A stretch of DNA of 64,000 bases. Source: Mangrovimicrobium sp033283265. GTDB lineage: Bacteria; Pseudomonadota; Gammaproteobacteria; Pseudomonadales; Halieaceae. The DNA lies in contig JAWMQN010000002.1 of NCBI GenBank assembly GCA_033283265.1, positions 682,001 through 746,000 of the forward strand. The letters are read 5' to 3'. This document shows positions 1-10,601 of this stretch, piece by piece; position 1 is the first letter of the stretch, and each line of letters starts with the position of its first letter. The translations under genes were made by a program, and so were the position numbers. Under the pieces are notes generated by a model. It had not been told where the DNA came from, made no database searches, and saw only the letters and a list, made by a program, of their open reading frames with translations.

Positions 1-2138
1 AGCCACTGGCCCTCGCGCTGGTGATGGCGCTCGCCGGCTGCAGCGCGAAGGACGATCAGGCCGCTGTATCCGGCAATAGCAGCGAGGCGCCCGCGGCGAG
101 CGCCGACAGCACAGCGGCGCTGCCGTCCGTCGACTGGCAGAATTTCGGCGGCGACGGCCTGGAGCAGCACTACAGCACCCTCGACCAGGTTAACCTGGAC
201 AGCGTCGGCCGCCTGCGACTGGCCTGGTACTACGACCTCGAGGACGGCTTTTCCGTCTCCACACCGGTGAAGGCCGGTGACAAACTCTTCACCACCACCA
301 GCCACAGCCATATCCGCGCCTTCGACGCCGCCAGCGGCAAGCTGCTGTGGGAGTACGAGCCGAATCCCTCGGTGCGTGACCTGGCCCAGTCCTCCCTGCA
401 CATGAGCTGGGGTAACAAGGGCATCGCCTGGTGGAACAACCGGGTCTTCCTCGCCACCACCGAGGGTCGGGTCATCGCCCTCGACGACAGCAACGGCGAA
501 CAGCTGTGGGAAACGCGCCAGTTCGACCTGGCGGAAATTCGCTACAACAATGGCGCCCCGCGGGTCTTCGACGGCAAGGTCATCATCGGCCATGGCGGCG
601 CCGACATCACCCCGCTGCGCGCCTACGTCACCGCCTACGACGCCATGAGTGGCGAGGAGGTGTGGCGCTTCTATACCGTCCCCGGCGACCCCAACAGCCC
701 GGCGGACAGCAAGGCCGAGGAAATCATGCGCGCCACCTGGAAGGGCGACTGGTACGGCAAGGGTGGCGGCGGCACCGCCTGGAACGCCTTCAGCTACGAC
801 GCCGAGACCGACCTGCTGTATATCGGTGTCGGCAACGGCTTCCCCTACAACCACCTGATGCGCAGCCCCGGCGGCGGCGACAACCTCTTCCTCGCCTCCA
901 TCGTCGCGGTTAAGGCAGATACCGGCGAGTACGTCTGGCACTACCAGGTCTGCCCGGCGGAGCAGTGGGACTGCACCGCGGTGCAGGACATGACCATCGC
1001 CACCCTGGAGATCGACGGCGCGCCGCGCAAGGTGGTGATGCAGGCGCCGAAGAACGGTTTCTTCTACGTGCTCGACGCCGCCACCGGCGAATTCATATCG
1101 GCGGAGAAAATCGGCCGGGTGAACTGGGCGGAGAAGATCGACCCGGAGACCGGCCGCCCGGTGGAGAACCCCGCCATGCGCTTCAAGGAGGGCGACCAGC
1201 CCTTCGAGCTCTGGCCCGGCCCCCAGGGCGCCCACAGCTGGCTGCCCCAGGCTTTCAGCCAGCGCACCGGACTGGTCTACGTGCCGATCATGGACGTGGG
1301 CGCGATCTACGGCCCGCCGGAACCCAACGCCACCGGCATCACCGCCAACATGGGCCTGACCATCCTCGCCGACCCGGACAGCCTGGCCGACAGCCGCCGC
1401 AGCTACCTGCGCGCCTGGGACCCCTTGCAACAGAAAGCCGTGTGGACTGTCGACCTGCCCGGCGACTGGCCCGGCGGCGTGCTGGCGACCGCCGGCGACC
1501 TGGTCTTCCAGGGCCGCATGGACGGCTACCTGAAGGCCTACGACGCGCGCAGCGGGGTGGAAGTGTGGTCGCACAAGACGGCGGCACCCATCGTCGCACC
1601 GCCAATCAGCTACAGTGTCGGCGGCAGGCAGTACATCACCGTGCTCACCGGCAACGGCTCCCAGGGCGGCGGCATCCTCGCCAGCGGCAACGCCGCCTAC
1701 CGCACCGACTACCGCCTGCCGCGGCGAGTGCTGACCTTCGCCCTGGACGGCGATGCCACACAGCCGGACATCAGCCTGCCGCCGCGCAACCCGCTCAGCG
1801 ATCCGGATTTCGTGCCTGACGAAAAACGTGTCTACGCCGGGGCGATAACCTTCGGCAGCAACGGCTGCCTGGTCTGCCACGGCATGAACGCCATCGGCGG
1901 CGGCGCCGCGCCCGACCTGCGCTACTCGCCGATGATTCTCAGCGCGGAACTGTTCCGCTCAGTGGTGCACGACGGCACTCTGAAGGCCCGCGGCATGCCG
2001 CCGGCGCCGCAGCTGAGCGACGAGGCGCTCGAGGACGTGCGCCACTACCTGCGCTTGCGGGCCATGCAGACGGCGCAGGAAGCCAGCGGCCAGAAAGTGG
2101 AAGAGAGCGCCACGCCGCAGGTATCCACCGGTACCTGA
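1..2138 (+). CDS. PQQ-dependent quinohaemoprotein alcohol dehydrogenase, 5' partial
   Basis: Periplasmic PQQ (quinoprotein) alcohol/aldehyde dehydrogenase fused to a C-terminal cytochrome c domain. The reading frame is open to base 1 and the residues before the GTG at 21 are hydrophobic, so the signal peptide begins outside the window. A lipobox-like LAGC follows, so this is probably a lipoprotein. The eight-bladed propeller covers about residues 35-590, with repeated W-E/W-R strand ends, a GGGGTAWN segment and the family block QAPKNGFFYVLD. The haem motif CLVCH is near residue 616, with a distal Met region (GMPP) after it. The vicinal Cys-Cys pair usual in this family before the second blade is absent (QSSLHMSW in its place). 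Electrons would pass from PQQH2 to the fused haem and on to the respiratory chain. Substrate cannot be told from sequence. Confidence 0.9.
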   Translation, partial: PLALALVMALAGCSAKDDQAAVSGNSSEAPAASADSTAALPSVDWQNFGGDGLEQHYSTLDQVNLDSVGRLRLAWYYDLEDGFSVSTPVKAGDKLFTTTSHSHIRAFDAASGKLLWEYEPNPSVRDLAQSSLHMSWGNKGIAWWNNRVFLATTEGRVIALDDSNGEQLWETRQFDLAEIRYNNGAPRVFDGKVIIGHGGADITPLRAYVTAYDAMSGEEVWRFYTVPGDPNSPADSKAEEIMRATWKGDWYGKGGGGTAWNAFSYDAETDLLYIGVGNGFPYNHLMRSPGGGDNLFLASIVAVKADTGEYVWHYQVCPAEQWDCTAVQDMTIATLEIDGAPRKVVMQAPKNGFFYVLDAATGEFISAEKIGRVNWAEKIDPETGRPVENPAMRFKEGDQPFELWPGPQGAHSWLPQAFSQRTGLVYVPIMDVGAIYGPPEPNATGITANMGLTILADPDSLADSRRSYLRAWDPLQQKAVWTVDLPGDWPGGVLATAGDLVFQGRMDGYLKAYDARSGVEVWSHKTAAPIVAPPISYSVGGRQYITVLTGNGSQGGGILASGNAAYRTDYRLPRRVLTFALDGDATQPDISLPPRNPLSDPDFVPDEKRVYAGAITFGSNGCLVCHGMNAIGGGAAPDLRYSPMILSAELFRSVVHDGTLKARGMPPAPQLSDEALEDVRHYLRLRAMQTAQEASGQKVEESATPQVSTGT

Positions 2139-2172
2139 CCGGCTCCGGGGGCGGGGGCGGGACTCCCCGCCC

Positions 2173-3108
2173 CTAATAGACCGGTATGCGCGACGCGGAA
2201 ATCTCCACCGGCAGGCCGCTGGGCTTTTTCAGTTCCTGCTGGATCGCCGCTATGTTGAGCGCCACCGGCCGCTGGAACAGCGCGGCATCGATGGCCGCCT
2301 CGGCCATGTCGTAGAGCAGGTCCCGGTCCGGGCCCGACTCATCCTCGAGTTGCGGGTAGACCTGCAGGTAGAGTTCGTCGCCGTGCCAGCCGACCTTCAC
2401 CGGCTGGTTGATGATGCGCACCCTGGTGCCGACCGCCACCATCTCGAACAGGGCCTCGATATCTTCCGGCAGCAGGCGGATACAGCCGTGGGAGACCTGC
2501 ATGCCGACGCCGAACTCCTTGTTGGTACCGTGCATCAGGTAGCCGGGGATGCCCAGCCGCAGGGCGTACTTGCCCAGCGGGTTATCCGGCCCCGGCGGCA
2601 CTACCAGCGGCAGCGGGTCGCCCTGGGCCGCGTGCTCGCGGCGGATGCTCTCCGGCGGCCGCCAGGCGGGGTCCTTCTGCTTCGACACGACGCTGGTCTC
2701 GCCCAGCGGCGTGGCCCAGTCCATGCGACCGATGCCGACGGGATAGGTGTAGACCGCCGCCGGCTCGCCGCGGGCGGTTTTCGGGTAGTAGTAGATGCGC
2801 ATTTCCGGCAGGTTCAGCACCAGGCCCTCGCGGGGGGTATCCGGGAGAATGTGCCGCGTCGGCAGCACCACCCGGGTGCCCGCCCCGGGCAGCCAGCGGT
2901 CGACACCGGGATTGGCGAGGACGATCGCCTCCTGGCCGACGTCATTGCGGCGGGCGATGTCGATCAGGGTGTCCTGGCCCAGGGCGTCGATGGACATCTC
3001 CATCCCCACCAGGTTGAATTCCGCCGGCGGCAGGTAAAAGCGCGCGGCCGCGGCGGGAGCGGCTGCCAGCAGCGCCGGCAGCAGGGCAAGCATGTGACGC
3101 AGGATCAT
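2173..3108 (-). CDS. L,D-transpeptidase (YkuD family) with LysM-like domain
   Basis: Periplasmic peptidoglycan-modifying enzyme of the ErfK/YbiS/YcfS/YnhG group, which form 3-3 cross-links or attach lipoprotein to the wall. The 311-aa protein has a signal peptide (first ~22 residues), a LysM-like segment (about 35-85, ending in RVVLPTRHILP) and a YkuD catalytic domain (about 97-240). The latter carries the HGTN and SHGCIRL motifs, whose Cys is the nucleophile. The length fits the family. The start codon overlaps the stop codon of the upstream gamma-glutamyltransferase (TAATG arrangement), which indicates translational coupling. It faces the PQQ dehydrogenase gene across 34 bp holding a GC-rich hairpin. 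The family is certain; the precise paralogue is not. Confidence 0.93.
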   Translation of the reverse strand: MILRHMLALLPALLAAAPAAAARFYLPPAEFNLVGMEMSIDALGQDTLIDIARRNDVGQEAIVLANPGVDRWLPGAGTRVVLPTRHILPDTPREGLVLNLPEMRIYYYPKTARGEPAAVYTYPVGIGRMDWATPLGETSVVSKQKDPAWRPPESIRREHAAQGDPLPLVVPPGPDNPLGKYALRLGIPGYLMHGTNKEFGVGMQVSHGCIRLLPEDIEALFEMVAVGTRVRIINQPVKVGWHGDELYLQVYPQLEDESGPDRDLLYDMAEAAIDAALFQRPVALNIAAIQQELKKPSGLPVEISASRIPVY

Positions 3109-4907
3109 TACCAGGCCACCACCGTACCGTCCTTGCGCATCTCGGTCGCACCGCGGTAGGCGCCGCTTTGCGGATCGCGCCAGATCGCCTGGTAGCCGCC
3201 GAAGCGCACGCCGCTGGGGTCGATTTCCACGCGGTGGCCCATCGCCCGCAGGCGCTCGACCGTCGCCGCCGGCACACCGGCCTCGAGATAGAGGGTGCCC
3301 AGCGGGTCTTCATCCAGCCCGGTCGGCTGGCGGCCGCCCTGGTGCATGAAACGCGCCGCGTCCCCCGCCTCCTGCAGGTTCATACCGTAATCGATGATGT
3401 TCACCAGCACCTGTACGTGGCCCTGGGGCTGCATCGAGCCACCCATCAGGCCGAAGCTCATCAGCGGCTCGCCGTCCTTCATCAGGAAGGCCGGGATGAT
3501 CGTCTGGAAGGGCCGCTTGCCCGGGGCGTAGACGTTGGGGTGCGCGGGGTCGAGGGAGAACAGCTCGCCGCGGTCCTGGAACATGAAACCCAGCCCGTCC
3601 GCCACCATGCCCGAACCCATGCCGCGGTAGTTGGACTGGATCAGCGAGACCATCATGCCGCTGGCGTCGGCTACCGTGAGGTAGGTGGTGTCGCCCTCGC
3701 CCTCCAGCTTGACCTCGCCCGGGGCCATGGCCGGCGAGGCCTGCGCGGCGTCGATGAGGGCGAAGCGCTGTCTGCCGTAGTCGTCGGAGAGCAGCTGCTG
3801 CAGGGGTATGTCGGCAAAGGCGGGATCGGCGTAGTAGCGCGCCACATCCTCGAAAGCCAGGCGCTTGGCCTCCACCATGTAGTGGAAGACCTCCGCCGAG
3901 CCCCGGGGCCACTGCTGCAGGTCCACGTTCTTCAGGATCGAGAGCATCTGCAGGGCGGCAAAGCCCTGGCCGTTGGGGGGCAACTCAAACAGCTCGTAAC
4001 CGCGATAGCTGACCCCGGCCGGCTCCACCCACTCGCCGCGGTGGGCAGCGAAGTCGCCGTATTCAAGCCCGCCGTCCATGGCCGCGAAATAGTCCGCCAT
4101 GGCCCGTGCCAGGCGGCCCTCGTAGAACGCGGCACGACCCTCCCGGGCCAGCGTCTCGTAGGTGTCGGCCAGGTCCGGGTTGCTGAACATTTCACCCGCC
4201 AGCGGTGCGCGACCGCCGCGAAACCAGGTGTCGCGGATATTGGCCAGCGCCGGGCGGCCGGCGTAGTCGCGGCTGAACTTGGCCCAGCCGCGCTCGAGGT
4301 AGTAGGCGATTACCGGCGAGACGGGGAAACCCTCGCGGGCATAGTCGATGGCCGGCGCCAGCACCTGGTCCATCGGCAGGCTGCCGAAGCGCTGGTGCAG
4401 GGCGAACCAGGCATCCACCGTACCCGGCACCGTGACCGGCAGCGGGCCGATGGCGGGGATGCCCGCTGCGCTGCTGCCGGGTTCGCCCCTGGCGCGGGCC
4501 GCCTCGATTCGCGCCTCCAGCTGGCCCAGGCTCTGCCCCTGTGGCGAGCGGCCGGAGCCGTTGTAGCCGTAGAGTTTGCGCGTCGCCGGGTCCCAGACGA
4601 TGGCGAAGAGATCGCCGCCGATACCGCAGCCGGTGGGCTCCATCAGGCCGAGGGCCGCATTGGCGGCGATGGCCGCATCCACCGCGCTGCCGCCGGCCCT
4701 GAGCACATCCAGCGCCACCTGCGAGGCCAGCGGCTGGGCGGTGGCGGCCATGCCGCGGCTACCGTAGACGGGGCTGCGCGACCAGGCTTCGCCGACGGGG
4801 CGGCCGCCGGGGCCGAGTGACCGGGCAGACTCAGTCACAGCGGGCGCCGGTGTCTGGCAGGCGGCCAGGAAAAGCAGGATGGGGAAAAGCTGGCATAGGC
4901 GTGTCAT
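3108..4907 (-). CDS. ggt: Gamma-glutamyltransferase, lipoprotein form
   Basis: Gamma-glutamyltranspeptidase/glutathione hydrolase of the N-terminal nucleophile family. It transfers or hydrolyses gamma-glutamyl groups outside the cytoplasm. I place the start at the ATG at 4907, not at the far-upstream in-frame codon, because it gives a signal peptide ending in the lipobox LAAC (599 aa). Upstream codons would read through a repeat element. The autocleavage site is in GDTTYLTV, with the nucleophile Thr at about residue 407. GSGMVADGLGF and GGSMQPQGH are further family signatures. It forms a two-gene unit with the L,D-transpeptidase through overlapping stop and start codons, which suggests a joint role in envelope peptide or glutathione turnover. 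Confidence 0.93.
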   Translation of the reverse strand: MTRLCQLFPILLFLAACQTPAPAVTESARSLGPGGRPVGEAWSRSPVYGSRGMAATAQPLASQVALDVLRAGGSAVDAAIAANAALGLMEPTGCGIGGDLFAIVWDPATRKLYGYNGSGRSPQGQSLGQLEARIEAARARGEPGSSAAGIPAIGPLPVTVPGTVDAWFALHQRFGSLPMDQVLAPAIDYAREGFPVSPVIAYYLERGWAKFSRDYAGRPALANIRDTWFRGGRAPLAGEMFSNPDLADTYETLAREGRAAFYEGRLARAMADYFAAMDGGLEYGDFAAHRGEWVEPAGVSYRGYELFELPPNGQGFAALQMLSILKNVDLQQWPRGSAEVFHYMVEAKRLAFEDVARYYADPAFADIPLQQLLSDDYGRQRFALIDAAQASPAMAPGEVKLEGEGDTTYLTVADASGMMVSLIQSNYRGMGSGMVADGLGFMFQDRGELFSLDPAHPNVYAPGKRPFQTIIPAFLMKDGEPLMSFGLMGGSMQPQGHVQVLVNIIDYGMNLQEAGDAARFMHQGGRQPTGLDEDPLGTLYLEAGVPAATVERLRAMGHRVEIDPSGVRFGGYQAIWRDPQSGAYRGATEMRKDGTVVAW

Positions 4908-5004
4908 CAAAAAAATCTTTGCTTCGTCGACGCTGCGCAGCATAGCGCAAATGTATCGCTTTAAAGAGCCACGAAGGTCAGGCACAGGCACAACGCGAGG
5001 TGGT

Positions 5005-5114
5005 TGTAATGGGAGATTACCCGGAGAAACCGTGAGGCGACAGGACGTCGCCGACCGAGTCTGTACATGGATGTACGCTTTTTGACGTGTTTCTCCGGGT
5101 AATCTCCCATTACA
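5005..5114. repeat. Palindromic element with 26-bp perfect arms
   Basis: Arms at 5005-5030 and 5089-5114 are exact reverse complements over 26 bp, and imperfect pairing continues outward for about ten more bases. The 58-nt loop holds two hairpins of its own: GGCGACAGGACGTCGCC (5036-5052) and GTACATGGATGTAC (5063-5076). The element occupies most of the 300-bp gap between the divergent ggt and MBL genes. It is too long for a terminator and no reading frame is evident. A dispersed palindromic repeat is the best description. Confidence 0.8.
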
Positions 5115-5207
5115 GCCGCCGCGTTCCGAGGCACCAAACAAGCCTCAAGCTAGACAGGGCCTCCCGGAAAACCCACCATAAGCACACCCCGCAACCAGTA
5201 AACCGCC

Positions 5208-6287
5208 ATGACCGAATACACCGCCGAAATCTACCGCGGCCTCAAATACCCCTTCGGCCGCAAACCCGACATCCGCCCCGGCAAGCCCTTCGAAGTGGCG
5301 CCCGGCGTCTACTGGGCGCGCTTCGCCATGCCCATGGCCCTCGACCACATCAACCTGTGGCTGCTGGAGGACGGCGAGGGCTGGACCATCGTCGACACCT
5401 GCCTCGATATCCCCTCGACCCGCGAGACCTGGGAGACCATCTTCGCCGACTTCATGGGCGGCCGCCCGGTGACGCGGGTGATCTGCACCCACCTCCACCC
5501 CGACCACGTCGGCTCCGCCGGCTGGCTCGTCGAGCGCTTCGACTGCGAACTGTGGATGTCGCGGGAGGAGTTCCTGATGTGCAAGGCACTCACCGCCGAC
5601 ACCGGCCGCCCGGCGCCGGAAGTGGCGCTGCGCTTCTACCGCCGCGCCGGTTACACCGAGGAGCAGCTCGACTACTACAAGAGCCGCTTCGGCCAGTTCG
5701 GCCAGTTCGTCGCCCATCTCCCGGACAGCTTCCGCCGCCTGGAGGACCGCGAGACCATCACCATCGGCGGGCACTACTGGCAGTTGCTGGTCGGCCGCGG
5801 CCATTCGCCGGAACACGTTTCGCTGTACTGCCCCGCGCTCAAGCTGCTGATCTCCGGCGACCAGGTGCTGCCGCGGATCACCCCCAACGTGAGCGTCTTC
5901 CCGACCGAGCCGGAGGGCGACCCGCTGCGCGAGTGGCTCACCTCCAACGCGGAATTCCGCGACACCCTGCCCGATGACCTGCTGGTCCTGCCGGCCCACG
6001 AGGCGCCCTTCCTCGGCCTGCACTACCGGCTCGGCCAGGTGATCGAGTCCCACAACCGCGACCTGCGCACGCTGTTCGCCTTTCTCACCGAGCCGAAGCG
6101 GGTGGTGGATTGCTTCCCCGCCCTGTTCAAGCGCGAGATTACCACCGAGGTGATCGGGGCGGCCACCGGGGAGACCCTGGCACACCTGAACTGCCTGCTG
6201 CGGCGGCGGCGGATTACCCGGCGCTGCGACGAGGACGGGGTGTACTGGTACCGGCAGATCGCGGCCACGGCGGCGGCTGATGGCTGA
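5208..6287 (+). CDS. MBL-fold metallo-hydrolase
   Basis: Cytoplasmic metallo-beta-lactamase-fold hydrolase of 359 aa. The metal motif THLHPDHVG (HxHxDH, about residues 92-99) is present, and later ligands can be assigned to GRGHSPEH, SGDQVL (Asp) and a C-terminal PAHE. No signal peptide is seen. A C-terminal helical region of about 90 residues (EPKRVVDCFPALF) resembles the winged-helix extension found in LACTB2/glyoxalase-II-like members. The substrate is probably a thioester or lactone, but this is not determined by sequence. It starts at ATG 5208 and stands alone upstream of the REP-like cluster. Confidence 0.88.
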   Translation: MTEYTAEIYRGLKYPFGRKPDIRPGKPFEVAPGVYWARFAMPMALDHINLWLLEDGEGWTIVDTCLDIPSTRETWETIFADFMGGRPVTRVICTHLHPDHVGSAGWLVERFDCELWMSREEFLMCKALTADTGRPAPEVALRFYRRAGYTEEQLDYYKSRFGQFGQFVAHLPDSFRRLEDRETITIGGHYWQLLVGRGHSPEHVSLYCPALKLLISGDQVLPRITPNVSVFPTEPEGDPLREWLTSNAEFRDTLPDDLLVLPAHEAPFLGLHYRLGQVIESHNRDLRTLFAFLTEPKRVVDCFPALFKREITTEVIGAATGETLAHLNCLLRRRRITRRCDEDGVYWYRQIAATAAADG

Positions 6288-6320
6288 TGGCTGAGGGGGG
6301 AAAGGGGGAAAAGGGGGGGA

Positions 6321-6454
6321 AAAGGGGTCAGAGCCCTTTAATGCAGTTGTGGCTCAGGCGAACACCGTGCTGCGATGCATTAAAGGGCTCTGACCCCTTT
6401 TCCCTGACCCCTTTTCCCCGTGCTGCGATGCATTAAAGGGCTCTGACCCCTTTT
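6321..6454. repeat. REP-like cluster built on GGGGTCAGAGCCCTTTAATG
   Basis: One arm at 6321-6345 is answered by two inverted copies at 6376-6401 and 6429-6454. The inverted copies also form a direct repeat of about 37 identical bases with a 53-bp period (from 6365 and 6418). The core GGGGTCAGAG recurs in the palindrome at 41663-41688. It is flanked by G-rich runs (6295-6325). This is the layout of REP/BIME elements mobilised by RAYT transposases elsewhere, and no such gene is in the window. With it, the 342-bp gap before zwf (6288-6629) also holds the zwf upstream region, where I see only a weak TACTAT-type -10 near 6602. Confidence 0.75.
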
Positions 6455-6629
6455 CCCCCTTTTTCCCCCACCCCCTCGCGCAAGCGCCGCCGAATCCTGC
6501 TACCATAAATTCACAAGGCTTCCGGGCAACGCACCCGGGCCATCCCAGCACAACAGACACTGGCATTACACGCTCGCGCCCCCAAGGCAAAACGACTTTC
6601 GTACTATCCGTTCGAGGTTAAACACGCGT

Positions 6630-8076
<1,447 letters not shown>

Positions 8077-8084
<8 letters not shown>

Positions 8085-8775
8085 GGGCAGCCAGGCGCAC
8101 TGGCGCGAGTTCAGCAGCCGCGCCGAACTCGATGCGGCGCTCGCGGCACACCTCGCGGCGCAGTTGCAGCAGGATATCTCCGCCCGCGGCGCGGCCAGCA
8201 TCGCCTTCTCCGGCGGCGGCACACCCAGGGGCATGTTCGCCCGGCTCGGCGCGCAGTCACTGGACTGGGCCAGGGTCTGGATCACCCTGGTGGACGAGCG
8301 CTGGGTGCCGCCGGAGCATGCAGATTCCAACGAGAAACTGCTGCGCGAGAACCTGCTCGTCGGCCCCGCTGCGGCGGCCAGCTTCATCGGCCTGAAAACC
8401 CCCGCGGAGGATGCCGCCGAGGGCCTCGCGGAGGCAACGGCAAGGCTCGCCGCCCTGCCCCTGCCGCTGACGAGCGTGGTGCTGGGCATGGGCGGCGATG
8501 GCCACACCGCCTCCTGGTTTCCCCGGGCGACGAATCTCGCCGAGCTGACCGACCCGCGCAACCCGGCGCTGCTGGGCATCTGCGACCCGCTCACCGCCCC
8601 GCACTGGCGCATCACCCTGACCCTGCCGGTGGTGCTGGCGGCGGGAGAAATCATTCTGCACATTACCGGCGAGGAGAAGCGCAGCGTACTGGCCGACGCC
8701 GCCGCAAAGCGCTATCCCATCGCCGCCGTCACCGAACAGCAAGCCAACCCCGCAACTATCTGGTGGGCCCCCTGA
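8077..8775 (+). CDS. pgl: 6-phosphogluconolactonase
   Basis: Hydrolyses 6-phosphogluconolactone to 6-phosphogluconate. The 232-aa protein shows the family motifs SGGGTPRGMF (about 47-56), DERWVPPEHADSNE (about 72-85) and GMGGDGHTASWFP (about 138-150). It belongs to the NagB/DevB fold. The gene sits between zwf and edd with overlaps on both sides (8 bp with zwf; TGATG with edd), so the three enzymes that turn glucose 6-phosphate into KDPG precursors are co-translated. Confidence 0.97.
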
Positions 8776-10601
8776 TGACCGATTCAAGACTGAACGCAAT
8801 CACCCAACGCATTATCGAGCGCAGCCGCGCCAGCCGCGCCACCTACCTCGAGCGCATGGAGCAGCTGCGCGGCCAGGGGCCGACGCGCAAGCGCATGTCC
8901 TGCTCCAACCTGGCCCACGGTTTCGCCGCCTGCGACAGCGGCGACAAGGACACCCTGCGGCTTACCGAGGCGGCCAACATCGGCATCGTCAACGCCTACA
9001 ACGACATGCTCTCCGCCCACCAGCCGCTGGAGCACTACCCGACGCTGATCAAGCAGGCGGTGCACCAGCTGGGCTGCACCGCCCAGGTCGCCGGCGGCGT
9101 GCCGGCCATGTGCGATGGTGTCACCCAGGGCGCCGAGGGCATGGAGCTGTCGCTGTTCAGCCGCGACGTGATCGCCGCCGCCACCGCGGTCTCCCTCTCC
9201 CACAACATGTTCGACGGCGCCATCTGCCTCGGGGTCTGCGACAAGATCGTCCCCGGCCTGCTGATCGGCGCCCTGTCCTTCGGCCACCTGCCGATCGTCT
9301 TCGCCCCGGCGGGACCGATGACCACCGGGATTTCCAACAAGGAGAAAGCCGCTGTGCGGCAGTTGTTCGCCGAGGGCAAGGTCGGCCGCGAGGAGCTGCT
9401 GGCGGCGGAGTCGAAGGCCTATCACAGCCCCGGCACCTGCACCTTCTACGGCACCGCCAACAGCAACCAGATGCTGATGGAGGCGATGGGCATCCACATC
9501 CCCGGCGCCGCCTTCGAGAACCCGGGCACGCCGCTGCGCGAGGCGCTGACCCGGGAGGCCGCCCAGCAGGTCTGCAAGATCACCAACCTGGGCCCCAGCT
9601 ACACCCCCCTGTGCCGGGTGGTCGACGAGAAGAGCATCGTCAACGCGCTGGTCGCCCTGCTCGCCACCGGCGGCTCCACCAACCACAGCATCCACTGGAT
9701 CGCCGTGGCCCGGGCCGCGGGCATCCGTATCGACTGGGAGGACTTCCACGACCTCTCCGCCATCACCCCGCTGGTGGCCAGGGTCTATCCCAACGGCAGC
9801 GCCGACGTGAACCACTTCCACGCCGCCGGGGGCTCGGCCTACGTGATCAGGACCCTGCTGGACTCCGGCCTGATGCATGAGGATGTACTTACCAACTGGG
9901 GCCGGGGCCTGTCTCTCTACACCCGTGAGCCGCGCCTTGCCGAGGGCCGGCTGGCCTATGTCGACGGCCCCGCCGAAAGTGCCGACAGCGCCGTCCTGCG
10001 CCCCGCCAGCGAGCCCTTCGCGGCGGAGGGCGGCCTGCGCCTGCTGCAGGGCAACCTCGGTCGCTGCGTGATCAAGACCTCGGCCATGGCCGACGAGCAC
10101 TGGGTCATCGAGGCCCCGGCGCGGGTGTTCGATTCCCAGGAAGCGCTCAAGGACGCCTTCGATGCCGGCGAACTGGACCGGGACTTCGTCGCCGTGATCC
10201 GCTACCAGGGCCCGGCTTCCAACGGCATGCCGGAACTGCACAAGCTCACCCCCTATCTCGGCGTCCTGCTGGACCGCGGCCACCGGGTCGCCCTGCTCAC
10301 CGACGGCCGCATGTCCGGCGCCTCGGGCAAGGTGCCCGCCGCCATCCACCTCACCCCGGAAGCCGCCCACGGCGGCGCCATCGCCAGGGTGCGCGACGGC
10401 GACATGGTCCGGGTCGACGCCCACAGCGGCGAACTCAGCTGCCTGGTGGACGCCGCGGAATGGGCCGGACGGACGGCGGCGCCGCGCAGCAGCGACGACA
10501 GCGAGTGGGGTATCGGCAGGGAACTGTTCGGCTTCATGCGCCGGGGCGTCGGCGAGGCGGAGGCCGGCGCCAGTGTGTTCTTCAGCGCCGGCGAGGGCTA
10601 G
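8775..10601 (+). CDS. edd: Phosphogluconate dehydratase
   Basis: Dehydrates 6-phosphogluconate to 2-keto-3-deoxy-6-phosphogluconate (KDPG), the committed Entner-Doudoroff step. It is an IlvD/Edd-family iron-sulfur enzyme. The start is taken at ATG 8775, which overlaps the pgl stop, giving 608 aa. An in-frame GTG at 8763 is less likely. Family features are the Cys-containing segments MCDGVTQG and GVCDKIVPGLLIG, the block GGSTNHSIHWIAVA and the C-terminal DGRMSGASGKVPAAIH. The KDPG aldolase gene eda is not in the window. The stop codon directly abuts the convergent gene at 10602. Confidence 0.98.
   Translation: MTDSRLNAITQRIIERSRASRATYLERMEQLRGQGPTRKRMSCSNLAHGFAACDSGDKDTLRLTEAANIGIVNAYNDMLSAHQPLEHYPTLIKQAVHQLGCTAQVAGGVPAMCDGVTQGAEGMELSLFSRDVIAAATAVSLSHNMFDGAICLGVCDKIVPGLLIGALSFGHLPIVFAPAGPMTTGISNKEKAAVRQLFAEGKVGREELLAAESKAYHSPGTCTFYGTANSNQMLMEAMGIHIPGAAFENPGTPLREALTREAAQQVCKITNLGPSYTPLCRVVDEKSIVNALVALLATGGSTNHSIHWIAVARAAGIRIDWEDFHDLSAITPLVARVYPNGSADVNHFHAAGGSAYVIRTLLDSGLMHEDVLTNWGRGLSLYTREPRLAEGRLAYVDGPAESADSAVLRPASEPFAAEGGLRLLQGNLGRCVIKTSAMADEHWVIEAPARVFDSQEALKDAFDAGELDRDFVAVIRYQGPASNGMPELHKLTPYLGVLLDRGHRVALLTDGRMSGASGKVPAAIHLTPEAAHGGAIARVRDGDMVRVDAHSGELSCLVDAAEWAGRTAAPRSSDDSEWGIGRELFGFMRRGVGEAEAGASVFFSAGEG

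Noticed and set aside
4908..5141. N-terminal extension of Ggt (677-aa version)
   Set aside because: It would read through the inverted-repeat element and place the signal peptide and lipobox internally.
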